From an uncultured Saprospiraceae bacterium (GTDB taxonomy: Bacteria; Bacteroidota; Bacteroidia; Chitinophagales; Saprospiraceae), in the NCBI GenBank assembly GCA_905479665.1, contig CAJQNM010000506.1:1-8905 (forward strand): 8,905 nt of DNA, given 5' to 3'. The translations under genes were made by a program, and so were the position numbers. Shown here in pieces: positions 1-8,258 of this stretch; the first letter of the stretch is position 1, and each line of letters starts with the position of its first letter. A model generated the notes under the pieces. That model saw only the letters and a program-made list of their open reading frames with translations. It was not told the DNA's origin and searched no databases.

Positions 1-10
1 TTTGAACCAT
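1..10 (-). CDS. Possible start of a fourth permease gene (partial, runs off left edge)
   Basis: An ATG reads leftwards from position 10, 33 bases after the stop of the preceding permease gene. It is preceded by an A-rich stretch with AAAGGG about 7-12 bases upstream, a plausible ribosome binding site. Only three codons (Met-Val-Gln) are in the window. In this operon every permease starts with Met, a hydrophobic residue and then an aromatic or basic residue, and is followed closely by the next, so another paralogue is a reasonable guess. Three residues cannot identify a family, and the ATG could be chance. Confidence 0.25.
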
Positions 11-43
11 GATTTATCCCTTTTTTTGGTTTTCTATTTCGTT

Positions 44-2398
44 CTATTCATCCCGTACTGCGTGAATCGGATTTGTTGTTGCCACACTCAAGCATCGCAG
101 TGCCACCGTCACAACCACTAAAGTCATGACCATAAATCCGATCGCCAGCAGAGTCGAAACTTTCAGTTCGACCGAGTATGCAAAACGCTGCATCCAGTTT
201 TGCATGAGAAAGTACCCGAGGGGCAGACCAATAAGAAGAGCGAGTATTGAAATCCGCAAGAATTTTCCAGACATCAAGTAAATAATCTCAGTCACAGAGG
301 CTCCTAATATCTTTCTGATGCCAATTTCCTTTTTTCGTCTTTCAGCAGAGTACGCCACTAGGCCCAGCTGGCCCAACAAAGAAACAGCAATGGCTACGCC
401 GCCAAAAATTCTCGATAATTCTGCTGTGATCGCCTCATTTCGGTACAATCTGGCATACTCTTCATCCACAAAATTTAACACCAGTGGATGGCCAGGACTA
501 AATTGCTCACTGACTTCTCGCACATGAGCCAGTGCAGCAGCTGTTTCTCCCGCTGCCGTTCGAAACCAAAGTCCAATCTGAAATGATGGCTCATAAACAA
601 ATATTTGTGGCACAATGGGATGGTGCACAGACTGGAGGTGGTAATCTTTTACCACACCCACGATGCTACCTTCCCCATTCCAAAATTTGATGCTAGTGCC
701 AAGAGGATCTTCGAGACCCATCGCCTTAACCGCCGTTTCGTTTATGATGTAGTTACTGGAGTCTGCTGGAAAATCGCCGCTAAATTCGCGTCCGGCTACC
801 AGCGAGAGATTCATGGTTGACAGAAAATCATTGCCAACCTTGAGCGGGTTTACCAATAGCATCTCTTCGGGATCCTTGCCAGGCCACTGGAGATCTCCTG
901 AAGATCCATTAATACTAACAGCATCGTCTGTGGTGAACGTAGCCGCTGCAATGGCAGGCGATGCAAGAACCTGGCTTCGGAAAGTTTCGCCCTTTTCAGA
1001 CCAGAGATCCTCTGGCAACACTGTGTAGAGTAGATTTTCTCGGTCGATACCTAAGTTTGATTGCTGAATAAATTTCATTTGCTTGCCGATCACGACAGTG
1101 CCCAAGATTAAGGCAAGTGAGATCGCAAACTGGAGTGTAACCAACGCATTGCGCAATTTAGACCCTCCATCTCGAGCTGCCATGACGGATCCCTTGAGTA
1201 TATCAACGGATTTTTGACGCGACATCACGAGCGCCGGATAGCTCCCTGCAAGAAGAGTCGTCGCAAGAACCAAGACAGTCGTGCCAATCCAAAAGACCGG
1301 GTCTTGAAAATCAAGGGCCAGATCTCGTGCAAACAGCTCATTAAAATGCGCGACCAGGAGTTGAGTTCCCACCAATGCAGTCCCCAAAGACAAAAGCACT
1401 AGCACAAGTGCTTCTCCCATAAACTGAAGAATAAGTGCTGAACGAGATGCTCCTACGCTCTTGCGCACTCCGATCTCCTTGGCTCGTCGACTGGCTCTTG
1501 CAGTAGCCAGATTGGTAAAATTGATGCACGCAACGATCAACAATATAAAAGCGATGAGAGCGAAAAGTCGAACGTACTCGATGCGACCACCCGTGGCAAC
1601 TCCCGCTTCGAACTGGCCTTCTAGATACACATCGGCAAAAGGGTGCAAAAAGAACTGAAGTGATTCATTTTCTCCAGAAGAAAGATCTTCAATTTTGGTA
1701 CTCACTTGCGCTGGATCTGCATGCTCATCGAGTAGAGCGTAGGTAGCAAACGAAATGTTACCCCAGGTTTTTGCCCACTCATTTTCCCTCAACCATAGAT
1801 CGATTGGCGCAATCCATTCAAACTGGAGGGTTGAATTTTCAGGGCATTTCTGCAATATACCCCGGACCTCCAGTTCAATGGACTCTGAGATCTTGATTGT
1901 CTTACCCATGGGAGAAGAAACACCAAACAGCTTTCTACCAAGTTCTTCTGTAATTAATATTGAAGTCGGGTCCTGCAGAACCGTCTGTGGGTCACCTACA
2001 ATGAGGGGATAAGAAAACATCTGCAGAAAGTCCTGATCGACATAAATACCCCCTCCACGAATCTTTCGATCACCTACGGTTAGGATCTGTTCATCTTGGG
2101 AGACATTGACAAGCCGACTAGCAGCAATAACTTCTGGAGTCTCTTCTCGCAGCAAGTCACGAAGAGGCCCTGGGGTACGCGAATACGTTTGGATGCCATC
2201 CCAATCCGCATTGGTGTACACTTGGTGCAACTGATCAATATTCTCATGAAAGCGATTGTAGCTCCACTCATCTTGGATCCACAAGCCAATCACGAGGGCA
2301 AAGGCAATACCCAGGGAGAGACCAATGATATTGAGTAGCGAATACGATTTATATCTCCACAGGCTTCTCGTAGCGACTTTAAAAAAATTCTTAATCAT
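44..2398 (-). CDS. MacB/FtsX-like ABC transporter permease, third in operon
   Basis: Inner-membrane permease of a MacB-type ABC transporter, 784 residues. Predicted layout: transmembrane helix 1 at about 20-40, periplasmic MacB-like domain to about 272, helices at 275-298, 325-350 and 368-392, then a second half with a helix at 418-438, a periplasmic domain to about 655, and helices at 660-683, 711-732 and 748-770. Each half has the cytoplasmic coupling motif of the FtsX family, KEIGVRKSVGAS near 307-318 and KEIGIRKILGAS near 690-701. The end NPIHAVRDE is also family-typical. The frame is open upstream to 2488, but the start at 2398 is chosen because MIKNFFKVATRSLWRYK matches the N-termini of the two upstream paralogues, and it leaves a 13-base gap instead of a 77-base overlap. 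The stop is TAG. It needs an ATPase in trans, most likely the one encoded first in the operon. Substrate unknown. Confidence 0.93.
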   Translation of the reverse strand: MIKNFFKVATRSLWRYKSYSLLNIIGLSLGIAFALVIGLWIQDEWSYNRFHENIDQLHQVYTNADWDGIQTYSRTPGPLRDLLREETPEVIAASRLVNVSQDEQILTVGDRKIRGGGIYVDQDFLQMFSYPLIVGDPQTVLQDPTSILITEELGRKLFGVSSPMGKTIKISESIELEVRGILQKCPENSTLQFEWIAPIDLWLRENEWAKTWGNISFATYALLDEHADPAQVSTKIEDLSSGENESLQFFLHPFADVYLEGQFEAGVATGGRIEYVRLFALIAFILLIVACINFTNLATARASRRAKEIGVRKSVGASRSALILQFMGEALVLVLLSLGTALVGTQLLVAHFNELFARDLALDFQDPVFWIGTTVLVLATTLLAGSYPALVMSRQKSVDILKGSVMAARDGGSKLRNALVTLQFAISLALILGTVVIGKQMKFIQQSNLGIDRENLLYTVLPEDLWSEKGETFRSQVLASPAIAAATFTTDDAVSINGSSGDLQWPGKDPEEMLLVNPLKVGNDFLSTMNLSLVAGREFSGDFPADSSNYIINETAVKAMGLEDPLGTSIKFWNGEGSIVGVVKDYHLQSVHHPIVPQIFVYEPSFQIGLWFRTAAGETAAALAHVREVSEQFSPGHPLVLNFVDEEYARLYRNEAITAELSRIFGGVAIAVSLLGQLGLVAYSAERRKKEIGIRKILGASVTEIIYLMSGKFLRISILALLIGLPLGYFLMQNWMQRFAYSVELKVSTLLAIGFMVMTLVVVTVALRCLSVATTNPIHAVRDE

Positions 2399-2411
2399 GG
2401 TATTTTTGATT

Positions 2412-4850
2412 TTATTGATCGCGTATACTTTGAACGGGGTCAACCCGAGCACTCCAAAATCCCTGAATAGAGAGTGTAGATACCGCAAGCACTATGGACA
2501 CTAATCCTGCAGCCGCAAATATCCACCACGACATTTCTGTGCGAAAAGCAAAATTCTGCAACCAATTGTGCATTAATACCCATACTAGCGGAATCGCCAC
2601 GACTAGAGATAATAGCACCAGCTTAATGTAATCTTGCGAGAGCATTCTGACAATCTGTGTCGCGCTTGCACCCAGTACCTTGCGTATACCGATTTCCTTG
2701 CGTCGATTGGCAGCTGATAAAGATGCGAGTCCTAATAGGCCCAAGCATGCCAATAAAATGGACAGAGCTGCGGCACTTGAAACGATCTGACTCAGGCGTT
2801 CTTCAGAGCGATAGAATCGATCCATGTCCTGATCTACAAAGCTGTAACTCAACGGTACTTCTGGAACCAGTTCACTCCAAACAGATCTCAAATGTGCGAT
2901 AGGTTCTTCTGGGTCACCTGCCGCTAGTCGACAAACGTAAACTCGTGGGTCGTAATCATCGAATTGGTGGAACAATTGAGGGTCAATGTTCTCCCGAAAT
3001 GATCGAAAATTGAAATCACGTACTACTCCAATTATTTCTGGCTCAACATCTTCCTCAAAGTAGCCATCCAGCTTCTTGCCCAAAGCGTCAGCGCTAGACC
3101 AGCCAAATTCGCGCAAAAATGATTCGTTGACAATGACCGAGCGATTCACTCGATCATTCCTTGCTGGATCAAAATTGCGCCCGGCTACGAGATCCATTTT
3201 CATCACATCCAGGAAATCATCCAGGACGAAGTAACTGTAAATCTGCTTGTTCTCTCCTTCATAATCAAAACCATGCCGGCTCCAACCCATGTCCGCTCCA
3301 AAACTCTGTTCTGCGCCGGCGACACGGAGTATGTCCGGATGTTGCTGAGCCTGAGTCTTGAATAACTCATAATTGCCAGGGCTTGCAACGTCGTTGGCAT
3401 CCACGACCAGCACATTCTCACTATTGAATCCAGGAGAACTATTTCTCAAAAAATTCAACTGCTTCGTCATAATTAAGACGGCAATAATCAGCCCTACTGA
3501 TAGTACAAATTGGGTAGTGACTAAGCACTTAGTGAATATATTGGAACCACCCAATTTTGTCTTGCCTTTTAGTATTTCTGCAGGTCGAAGCCCGGACAAC
3601 ACCAATGCAGGATACATGCCTGCTATACTGCCACTTATCAAGACCAAGGCAAGCAATCCTAAGCCAAACTGGGGTGTCATTACGAAATCTAGCGACAACT
3701 CTCTTCCGGCAAGTCGATTGAAAAAGGGAAGCAAATAATACGCCAAGGGACAGGCAAGACCTACTCCCAGAAAGGTGAAGAAAAAAGACTCTACCAAAAA
3801 CTGCTTGAATAGCTGGATGCGCAGACTTCCGACCACCTTTCTGACACCCACTTCTGACGCTCGCCTGGCTGATCTGCCAACGGCCAAAGTGGTATAATTG
3901 ATTAGAGCGATCAGCAATACACCGCCGGCTATCCACAACAGCAAATAGATGCTCTGAGGAGCAACGGCTGGTACATCACCGCCTCGTATCGCAGGATCTG
4001 TGTGCATATCTGCTATGGCCTGCAATGCATAGGTAACGGGAGCGTGGGCCTCACTCCACACGCCAGACTCTCTCAAAGAGGCCTCGTAATCAGGATAATG
4101 ATTGCGCCGAAAATTCAATAGTGCTTCTGCGTTGGTTGCTAGGCCACTGCCTTCTCTCAGTTTCACAAATACAGTCAAAAATGAGCTTCCCCAATTATCG
4201 CTCCGGCGCTGACCAAAGTCTGTCTGGGCAAAGTAGTCCATACTACCCATGATCTCAAATTGCTTGGACGAGTTGCTTGGGATGGCCTCCGTAACACCAG
4301 CTACAGTAAATTTCTCAAACTCGTCTTCGTAGCGAATTTCAATTTCCTTTCCAGTGGGATTATCTTCACCAAAGAGTTGTTGAGCAACGGGCTTGGTAAT
4401 GACTACACTAAAGGCATCGGCGAGTGCACCACTGGGTGTGCCATACATCATCGAAAAATCAAATACTTCAAAAACCTTTGGGTCGGCGTGAGATACTTCC
4501 AACTTGTGACTCGAATTTCCCACTCTAACCAAGTTTTCACCCCAAGCTTCCTTCCAGCGAACTACCTCCTCTACATCAGGAAACTCTTCCTTAAGGGCAA
4601 TTCCCAAAGGCATCGGCAAATGAGGATCTCCCTCAGTACCTCGTCCATAAATATTCTCGGTCCAACGATACATCCGATAGATGCGCTCACCATCTGGATG
4701 AAACTGATCAAAGTTGAACTCGTGCAAGCTGTAAGCAAGAAATAAAATGAAGGAAGCTAGTCCTACGCTCAGGCTTACTAGCTTAATGAAAGAGGTAGAA
4801 GCATGTCTCCGGAAATTTCGGGCAGCAATTTTTAGGTAGCTGTAGATCAT
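2412..4850 (-). CDS. MacB/FtsX-like ABC transporter permease, second in operon
   Basis: Second permease paralogue, 812 residues, with the same two-fold architecture. Helix 1 lies at about 20-42, the first periplasmic domain at about 45-298, and helices at 300-322, 350-374 and 393-418. The second half has a helix at 441-463, a periplasmic domain to about 688, and helices at 690-711, 740-762 and 774-796. Coupling motifs are SEVGVRKVVGS (332-342) and KEIGIRKVLGAS (718-729). The second periplasmic domain carries the recurring family patterns GRNF (557-560), VIVNESF (572-578) and EIIGVVRDF (605-613). The C-terminus is DPVQSIRDQ. MIYSYLKIAARNFRR is a typical start for the family, 24 bases after the upstream gene's stop. 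No Shine-Dalgarno is evident; the leader is A/T-rich, as expected in Bacteroidota. By eye it resembles its neighbours mainly at these motifs, so the duplication is not recent. Substrate unknown. Confidence 0.94.
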   Translation of the reverse strand: MIYSYLKIAARNFRRHASTSFIKLVSLSVGLASFILFLAYSLHEFNFDQFHPDGERIYRMYRWTENIYGRGTEGDPHLPMPLGIALKEEFPDVEEVVRWKEAWGENLVRVGNSSHKLEVSHADPKVFEVFDFSMMYGTPSGALADAFSVVITKPVAQQLFGEDNPTGKEIEIRYEDEFEKFTVAGVTEAIPSNSSKQFEIMGSMDYFAQTDFGQRRSDNWGSSFLTVFVKLREGSGLATNAEALLNFRRNHYPDYEASLRESGVWSEAHAPVTYALQAIADMHTDPAIRGGDVPAVAPQSIYLLLWIAGGVLLIALINYTTLAVGRSARRASEVGVRKVVGSLRIQLFKQFLVESFFFTFLGVGLACPLAYYLLPFFNRLAGRELSLDFVMTPQFGLGLLALVLISGSIAGMYPALVLSGLRPAEILKGKTKLGGSNIFTKCLVTTQFVLSVGLIIAVLIMTKQLNFLRNSSPGFNSENVLVVDANDVASPGNYELFKTQAQQHPDILRVAGAEQSFGADMGWSRHGFDYEGENKQIYSYFVLDDFLDVMKMDLVAGRNFDPARNDRVNRSVIVNESFLREFGWSSADALGKKLDGYFEEDVEPEIIGVVRDFNFRSFRENIDPQLFHQFDDYDPRVYVCRLAAGDPEEPIAHLRSVWSELVPEVPLSYSFVDQDMDRFYRSEERLSQIVSSAAALSILLACLGLLGLASLSAANRRKEIGIRKVLGASATQIVRMLSQDYIKLVLLSLVVAIPLVWVLMHNWLQNFAFRTEMSWWIFAAAGLVSIVLAVSTLSIQGFWSARVDPVQSIRDQ

Positions 4851-4874
4851 CGTTTACAAATTAGTTAGGCATCC

Positions 4875-7310
4875 TTACTCATCGCGCAAACTGTCCATCG
4901 GATTGGCAAAAACTGTTCTGAGGGCATGATAGCTGATGGTGGCCAAGGTAAATGCCAAGCCAATCATGGCAGCGATCGCAAATACATCCCACGAGATGGC
5001 AATGCGATGACTATAATCCTGAAGCCATTCGCGCATAAAATAAATTGCAATGGGTATGCCGATCAACAGTGCAATTAAATTGAGAATTAAAAATTGTCGG
5101 GTCAAGAGACCAAATAGATTTTGACCCGATGCTCCTAATACTTTGCGTATGCTCATTTCTTTCTGACGACGCTCGACCATAAATGCTGACAAGGCAAATA
5201 AACCCAAGCAGGCAATGAATATGGCCAGAATAGCAAATCCTGAGAAAAGGGTGCGGACACGCTCGACTTGGGCATACATCTGAGCAAAAGACTCATCCAT
5301 AAAAGAATATTCAAAATTCATCTTGGCCCCGAAAGCATCCCAGGTCTCTTCTAAAGCCGCTAGCGTCTGAGCAATATTTTGTCCATCTACTTTCACAGAC
5401 ATCAGGGTAGAGCTAATGCCTGGAAAAAGTGCAAGCGGGTAGGTCTTGTCGTCGCTATAGAGGAAGTATTCAAAGTCCTTCACTACTCCGATGATCTCAT
5501 CTTTGCGATCGCCACGCTGGATCTTCTTACCGATGGGAGATTCGAGCCCAAGCTTGGACACCATCTCCTCATTGACGATCGTGTAATTTTGGCCTTCTGG
5601 TATCTGATCCGGAAAATTACGCCCCTCCACTAGTTCGAGTCCCAGGGTCTCCAGGTAGAAGCGATCTACCACCCAAGCCTGCCCAGCAGTACCATTGTCA
5701 GCCTCTGTCTTTCCTTCACTGTAGAAAGTATTTCCGTTGCGCTTGGTGTCTGATAGAGGCAAATAATCACTGATGCTTGCAGCGGCTACGCCGGATATTT
5801 TCTGGATTTCGTCACGATATGTGGTTACTTGATCTCCCAGCACGTCGGTACTGCTCAGCTGAATGACCTGCTGGCGATCATATCCTACTTCGCGATCCAG
5901 CATAAAATTAAATTGGCGATGTGCGACCAAGGTGAACGCAATCAATACAATCGATATCGCAAACTGAAAGACGACCAGACCACTGCGAAGTTTGGACGAA
6001 CCACTGCCTTCACTCCTCCCTCCACTAAAAACGGTGATGGGCTTAAAACGCGACAGATAGAGCGCTGGGTATCCACCTGCCAACAGACCAACTAAGAGGG
6101 CACTGGCAATTAAAACGGCCAAGAATAGCGGTGACGCCAAGGGCAAGACCAATTCCTGATCGACCATCTGATTGAAAAAGGGCAATACTGCCTGGGCCAA
6201 AGCAGCACCCACCACGAAAGCGACAAGAGTGATAAGTACAGACTCAGATAAAAACTGACCAATTAATTCTTTGCGATGAGAACCCAATACCTTACGCATA
6301 CCCACCTCCTTGGCACGATTGGCTGATCGTGCCGTAGATAAATTGATGAAGTTAATTCCCGCGATAAGTAAGATCAGGCCGCCCACAATACTGAACAGCC
6401 AAACAAAACGAATATCTCCTCTGGTATAGGTATCACTTATCTCGCCAGAATGCAGGTGAATATTGGCAAGCGGCTGCAACTTCAAATCGAGCGTGCGCTC
6501 GAGCTCACCGGGCTGCTGATATCCAGCCTCCACAAACGCAGGTGCCATATAATCACCTACGATACGTCTACTCACTCTCTCTTCTAGCGCTGTATAATCA
6601 ACATTGGGCTTCAATTGAACGTAGGTGAAATAATTATTTTGAAACCAACGCGTTTGCTCGCCCTCCCCGAATTCTACATCGGTCAGGGTGATCAGGAAAT
6701 CATAATTCAGATGAGAATTGGAAGGAAAATCTTCCATGACACCACTTATCGTGTAGGGGTCCTCGTCATTGCTATTCAGGTATAGTGTCTTTCCAATTGG
6801 ATTTGTTTTGCCAAAATATTTCTCAGATTTTGATTTTGAAAGTACAATTGTCTTGGGGCTTGCCAGTGCTGTTGCATTCTCTCCATATACCATTGGGACA
6901 CCCAGCATCGTAATGAGCTCCTGGTCGGCATACGAAAAGCCATCTTCGCGATGCTGATTTTGGTCTCCGTCCCAGCGAATATTGTTTTCGCCCGCACCAT
7001 CAAATAACTCATTGTCCATAAATCGTCCAGCGGCCATCACTTCATCAAAATCCTGATTGACGGTGATCGCTGTGTTGGCAGAAAAGTGAGTTCCCTTCAA
7101 AATCTCCCCATCCTGCTTGTAGGCCGCATACATTCTGAAAATGCGATCATTTTCAGGTACCCAGCTATCGTAGCTGGTCTCATGTAGTACATAGGTAGCA
7201 ATGAGCATGCAGGCAGCGACGCCAAGAGCCAATCCGAAAATATTTATTCCGGCTATTACTTTATTCTTTCGTGCGTTGCGATACGCTATGCGGAGGTAAT
7301 TCCAAATCAT
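4875..7310 (-). CDS. MacB/FtsX-like ABC transporter permease, first in operon
   Basis: Third paralogue by position and the permease closest to the ATPase gene, 811 residues. Helix 1 lies at about 20-42, the first periplasmic domain to about 300, and helices at 303-325, 353-376 and 393-418. The second half has a helix at 444-464, a periplasmic domain to about 686, and helices at 688-710, 738-759 and 774-796. Coupling motifs are KEVGMRKVLGS (334-344) and KEMSIRKVLGAS (717-728). The second periplasmic domain shows GRNF (563-566), TIVNEEM (577-583) and EIIGVVKDF (605-613); the C-terminus is NPMDSLRDE. The start MIWNYLRIAYRNARKNK is family-typical. A four-codon reading frame starting at 7321 (Met-Tyr-Lys-Leu) ends by an ATGA overlap on this start codon, which might couple translation, but it is short enough to be chance. 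Hairpins upstream (7332-7397) separate it from the ATPase gene. Confidence 0.94.
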   Translation of the reverse strand: MIWNYLRIAYRNARKNKVIAGINIFGLALGVAACMLIATYVLHETSYDSWVPENDRIFRMYAAYKQDGEILKGTHFSANTAITVNQDFDEVMAAGRFMDNELFDGAGENNIRWDGDQNQHREDGFSYADQELITMLGVPMVYGENATALASPKTIVLSKSKSEKYFGKTNPIGKTLYLNSNDEDPYTISGVMEDFPSNSHLNYDFLITLTDVEFGEGEQTRWFQNNYFTYVQLKPNVDYTALEERVSRRIVGDYMAPAFVEAGYQQPGELERTLDLKLQPLANIHLHSGEISDTYTRGDIRFVWLFSIVGGLILLIAGINFINLSTARSANRAKEVGMRKVLGSHRKELIGQFLSESVLITLVAFVVGAALAQAVLPFFNQMVDQELVLPLASPLFLAVLIASALLVGLLAGGYPALYLSRFKPITVFSGGRSEGSGSSKLRSGLVVFQFAISIVLIAFTLVAHRQFNFMLDREVGYDRQQVIQLSSTDVLGDQVTTYRDEIQKISGVAAASISDYLPLSDTKRNGNTFYSEGKTEADNGTAGQAWVVDRFYLETLGLELVEGRNFPDQIPEGQNYTIVNEEMVSKLGLESPIGKKIQRGDRKDEIIGVVKDFEYFLYSDDKTYPLALFPGISSTLMSVKVDGQNIAQTLAALEETWDAFGAKMNFEYSFMDESFAQMYAQVERVRTLFSGFAILAIFIACLGLFALSAFMVERRQKEMSIRKVLGASGQNLFGLLTRQFLILNLIALLIGIPIAIYFMREWLQDYSHRIAISWDVFAIAAMIGLAFTLATISYHALRTVFANPMDSLRDE

Positions 7311-7331
7311 AGTTTATACATTTGTTCTTTC

Positions 7332-7351
7332 CAATGGGTCATGACCCATTG
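7332..7351. repeat. Perfect 20-bp palindrome in the ATPase-permease gap
   Basis: CAATGGGTCATGACCCATTG equals its own reverse complement. In RNA it could form a stem of about eight pairs closed by CATG. It ends 21 bases upstream of the permease start at 7310, with no U-run, so it is not a standard terminator. It shares 15 of 20 positions with the adjacent hairpin at 7363-7382. Confidence 0.85.
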
Positions 7352-7362
7352 CATTGAATAAT

Positions 7363-7382
7363 CAAGGGGTTAAAACCCCTTG
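7363..7382. repeat. Hairpin with TAAA loop in the ATPase-permease gap
   Basis: CAAGGGGTTAAAACCCCTTG forms an eight-pair stem, CAAGGGGT with ACCCCTTG, around TAAA. Compared with the palindrome at 7332-7351, the fourth and seventeenth positions change together (T-A to G-C), so pairing is kept. A degenerate relative lies at 8743-8762. Likely a dispersed intergenic palindrome, a mRNA-processing or attenuation element, or both; the sequence does not decide. Confidence 0.8.
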
Positions 7383-7397
7383 GAGGAGAATTTCCTC
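7383..7397. repeat. Short hairpin overlapping the ATPase stop codon
   Basis: GAGGAGAATTTCCTC pairs GAGGA with TCCTC, plus one wobble pair and one A-T pair further in. It covers two bases of the ATPase stop codon TGA (7396-7398) and directly abuts the preceding hairpin. Together with the two palindromes it makes three consecutive structures in 66 bases. It is weak on its own and could be chance. Confidence 0.45.
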
Positions 7398-8079
7398 AAC
7401 CATCAGTAGGAGCATAGTCTTTCCGGATATATCCGTCTTCAATCTCGATCACTCGAGTCCCATACTTGGCATTTTTTTCTGAATGGGTCACTTGTAAAAT
7501 AGTCATGCCATCCGTATGAAGCTGCTTGAAGAGATCCATGATCATCTCCCCCTGTGAGGAATGTAAATTACCCGTTGGCTCATCTGCCAGCAATAATTTA
7601 GGCTTGCCGATGATGGCTCGCGCCACTCCTACCAATTGCTGCTGGCCACCAGACAATTGATGTGGAAATAAATCTTTTTTGGCTACAATATTAAATTCAT
7701 CCAAAATATTAGCAACCATCGCCTTGCGCTCGCTACCTTTTATTTTTCGATAGAGCAAGGGCGTCTCAATATTTTCATAAACGGTCAGTTCATCTATGAG
7801 ATGATAAGCCTGAAAAACAAATCCGATATAATGCTTGTGCAACTCTGTACGCCGGCGTTCTTTAAATTTATGCACCGGCTCATCCAAAAATTCATACCCT
7901 CCTCGATCGGGTGTATCGAGCATGCCAATAATATTTAGCAAGGTGGATTTTCCCGAACCACTTGGTCCCATGATGGTCACAAATTCTCCTTCCTGAATCT
8001 CTATACTTACGTCTCGCAGCACCCAGTTTTTTGCAAGACCAGCGCGGTAGTAGCGTTCGATGTGTTGTAGGTTGATCAT
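7396..8079 (-). CDS. ABC transporter ATPase, LolD/MacB family
   Basis: Cytoplasmic ATPase, 227 residues, the normal size for a stand-alone LolD/MacB-type nucleotide-binding subunit. It dimerises and powers the permeases encoded downstream by ATP hydrolysis. Visible motifs: Walker A GPSGSGKST (38-46), Q-loop Gln90, signature LSGGQ (142-146), Walker B LLLADE (162-167) with the catalytic Glu167, and switch His199. Two positions are unusual: Leu149 where an arginine normally follows the signature (LSGGQQQR), and His173 in the D-loop where NLDS normally has aspartate. The catalytic core is intact, so the protein is probably active; these may be subfamily traits in Bacteroidota, which I cannot verify here. 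The start MINLQHIERYY fits the family. It is the first gene of the minus-strand operon, 85 bases from the next gene and divergent from the gene at 8251. No promoter could be assigned. Confidence 0.96.
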   Translation of the reverse strand: MINLQHIERYYRAGLAKNWVLRDVSIEIQEGEFVTIMGPSGSGKSTLLNIIGMLDTPDRGGYEFLDEPVHKFKERRRTELHKHYIGFVFQAYHLIDELTVYENIETPLLYRKIKGSERKAMVANILDEFNIVAKKDLFPHQLSGGQQQLVGVARAIIGKPKLLLADEPTGNLHSSQGEMIMDLFKQLHTDGMTILQVTHSEKNAKYGTRVIEIEDGYIRKDYAPTDG

Positions 8080-8128
8080 AGGTCGTAATTAGTAGCGGAA
8101 AATAAGGGGACACGAGTGGTTGGGCATT

Positions 8129-8174
8129 GTAGAGGAAAGCTTCGCGAGGAAGTAGAGGAATGCTTCGCGAGGAA
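8129..8174 (-). repeat. Tandem 23-bp repeat, short form of the flanking repeat family
   Basis: Two adjacent 23-base units, 8129-8151 and 8152-8174, differ at one position (A or T at unit position 10). Each reads GTAGAGGAA, one variable base, then GCTTCGCGAGGAA. On the minus strand the first unit contains TTCCTCGCGAAGC joined directly to TTTCCTCT, the two flanks of the 64-bp repeats at 8665 and 8780, but without their central 34-base hairpin segment. The array lies between the divergent ATPase and four-helix bundle genes. Confidence 0.85.
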
Positions 8175-8199
8175 AATGCAACTTGATTCTTTCCATGGC

Positions 8200-8209
8200 G
8201 GCTTTAGCC
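8200..8209 (-). repeat. Small GGC-TAAA-GCC hairpin
   Basis: The minus strand reads GGCTAAAGCC, a three-pair stem (up to four if the A-T next to it pairs) on a TAAA loop. It resembles the TAAA-loop hairpins at 7363 and 8743 but is much shorter. It may be a remnant of that family or chance. Confidence 0.3.
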
Positions 8210-8211
8210 AA

Positions 8212-8229
8212 GTAGAGGAAGTAGAGGAA
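8212..8229 (+). repeat. Tandem GTAGAGGAA nonamers before the four-helix bundle gene
   Basis: GTAGAGGAA occurs twice back to back (8212-8220 and 8221-8229), and the same nonamer begins each 23-bp unit at 8129 and 8152. The second copy ends two bases before an ATG at 8232, so its AGAGGA could act as a ribosome binding site for that start. Confidence 0.75.
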
Positions 8230-8231
8230 AA

Positions 8232-8258
8232 ATGAGTAAATTCCATTGTAATGAGTAA
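8232..8258 (+). CDS. Possible eight-codon leader ORF
   Basis: ATG at 8232 sits downstream of the purine-rich AGAGGAA and encodes Met-Ser-Lys-Phe-His-Cys-Asn-Glu before TAA at 8256-8258. It overlaps the start of the four-helix bundle gene (8251) by eight bases in another frame. Both starts lie in identical 10-base sequences, AATGAGTAAA at 8231-8240 and 8250-8259. The arrangement would suit translational coupling, with the strong ribosome binding site serving the leader. No protein homology can be claimed at this length, and the duplicated 10-mer may simply be a small duplication. Confidence 0.25.
   Translation: MSKFHCNE

Noticed and set aside
2399..2488. A 30-residue N-terminal extension of the third permease
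   Set aside because: It would overlap the upstream permease gene by 77 bases and lacks similarity to the family N-terminus. The internal Met at 2398 aligns with both paralogues.
4260..4745. A 161-codon plus-strand frame
   Set aside because: It lies wholly antisense within a well-supported permease gene and shows no recognisable family features.
8080..8250. Bacteroidota-type promoter (TTG and TAnnTTTG boxes) between the divergent genes
   Set aside because: I searched both strands by eye and found no pair of boxes with acceptable match and spacing; TATTTTCC on the minus strand is only a partial match with no upstream TTG.
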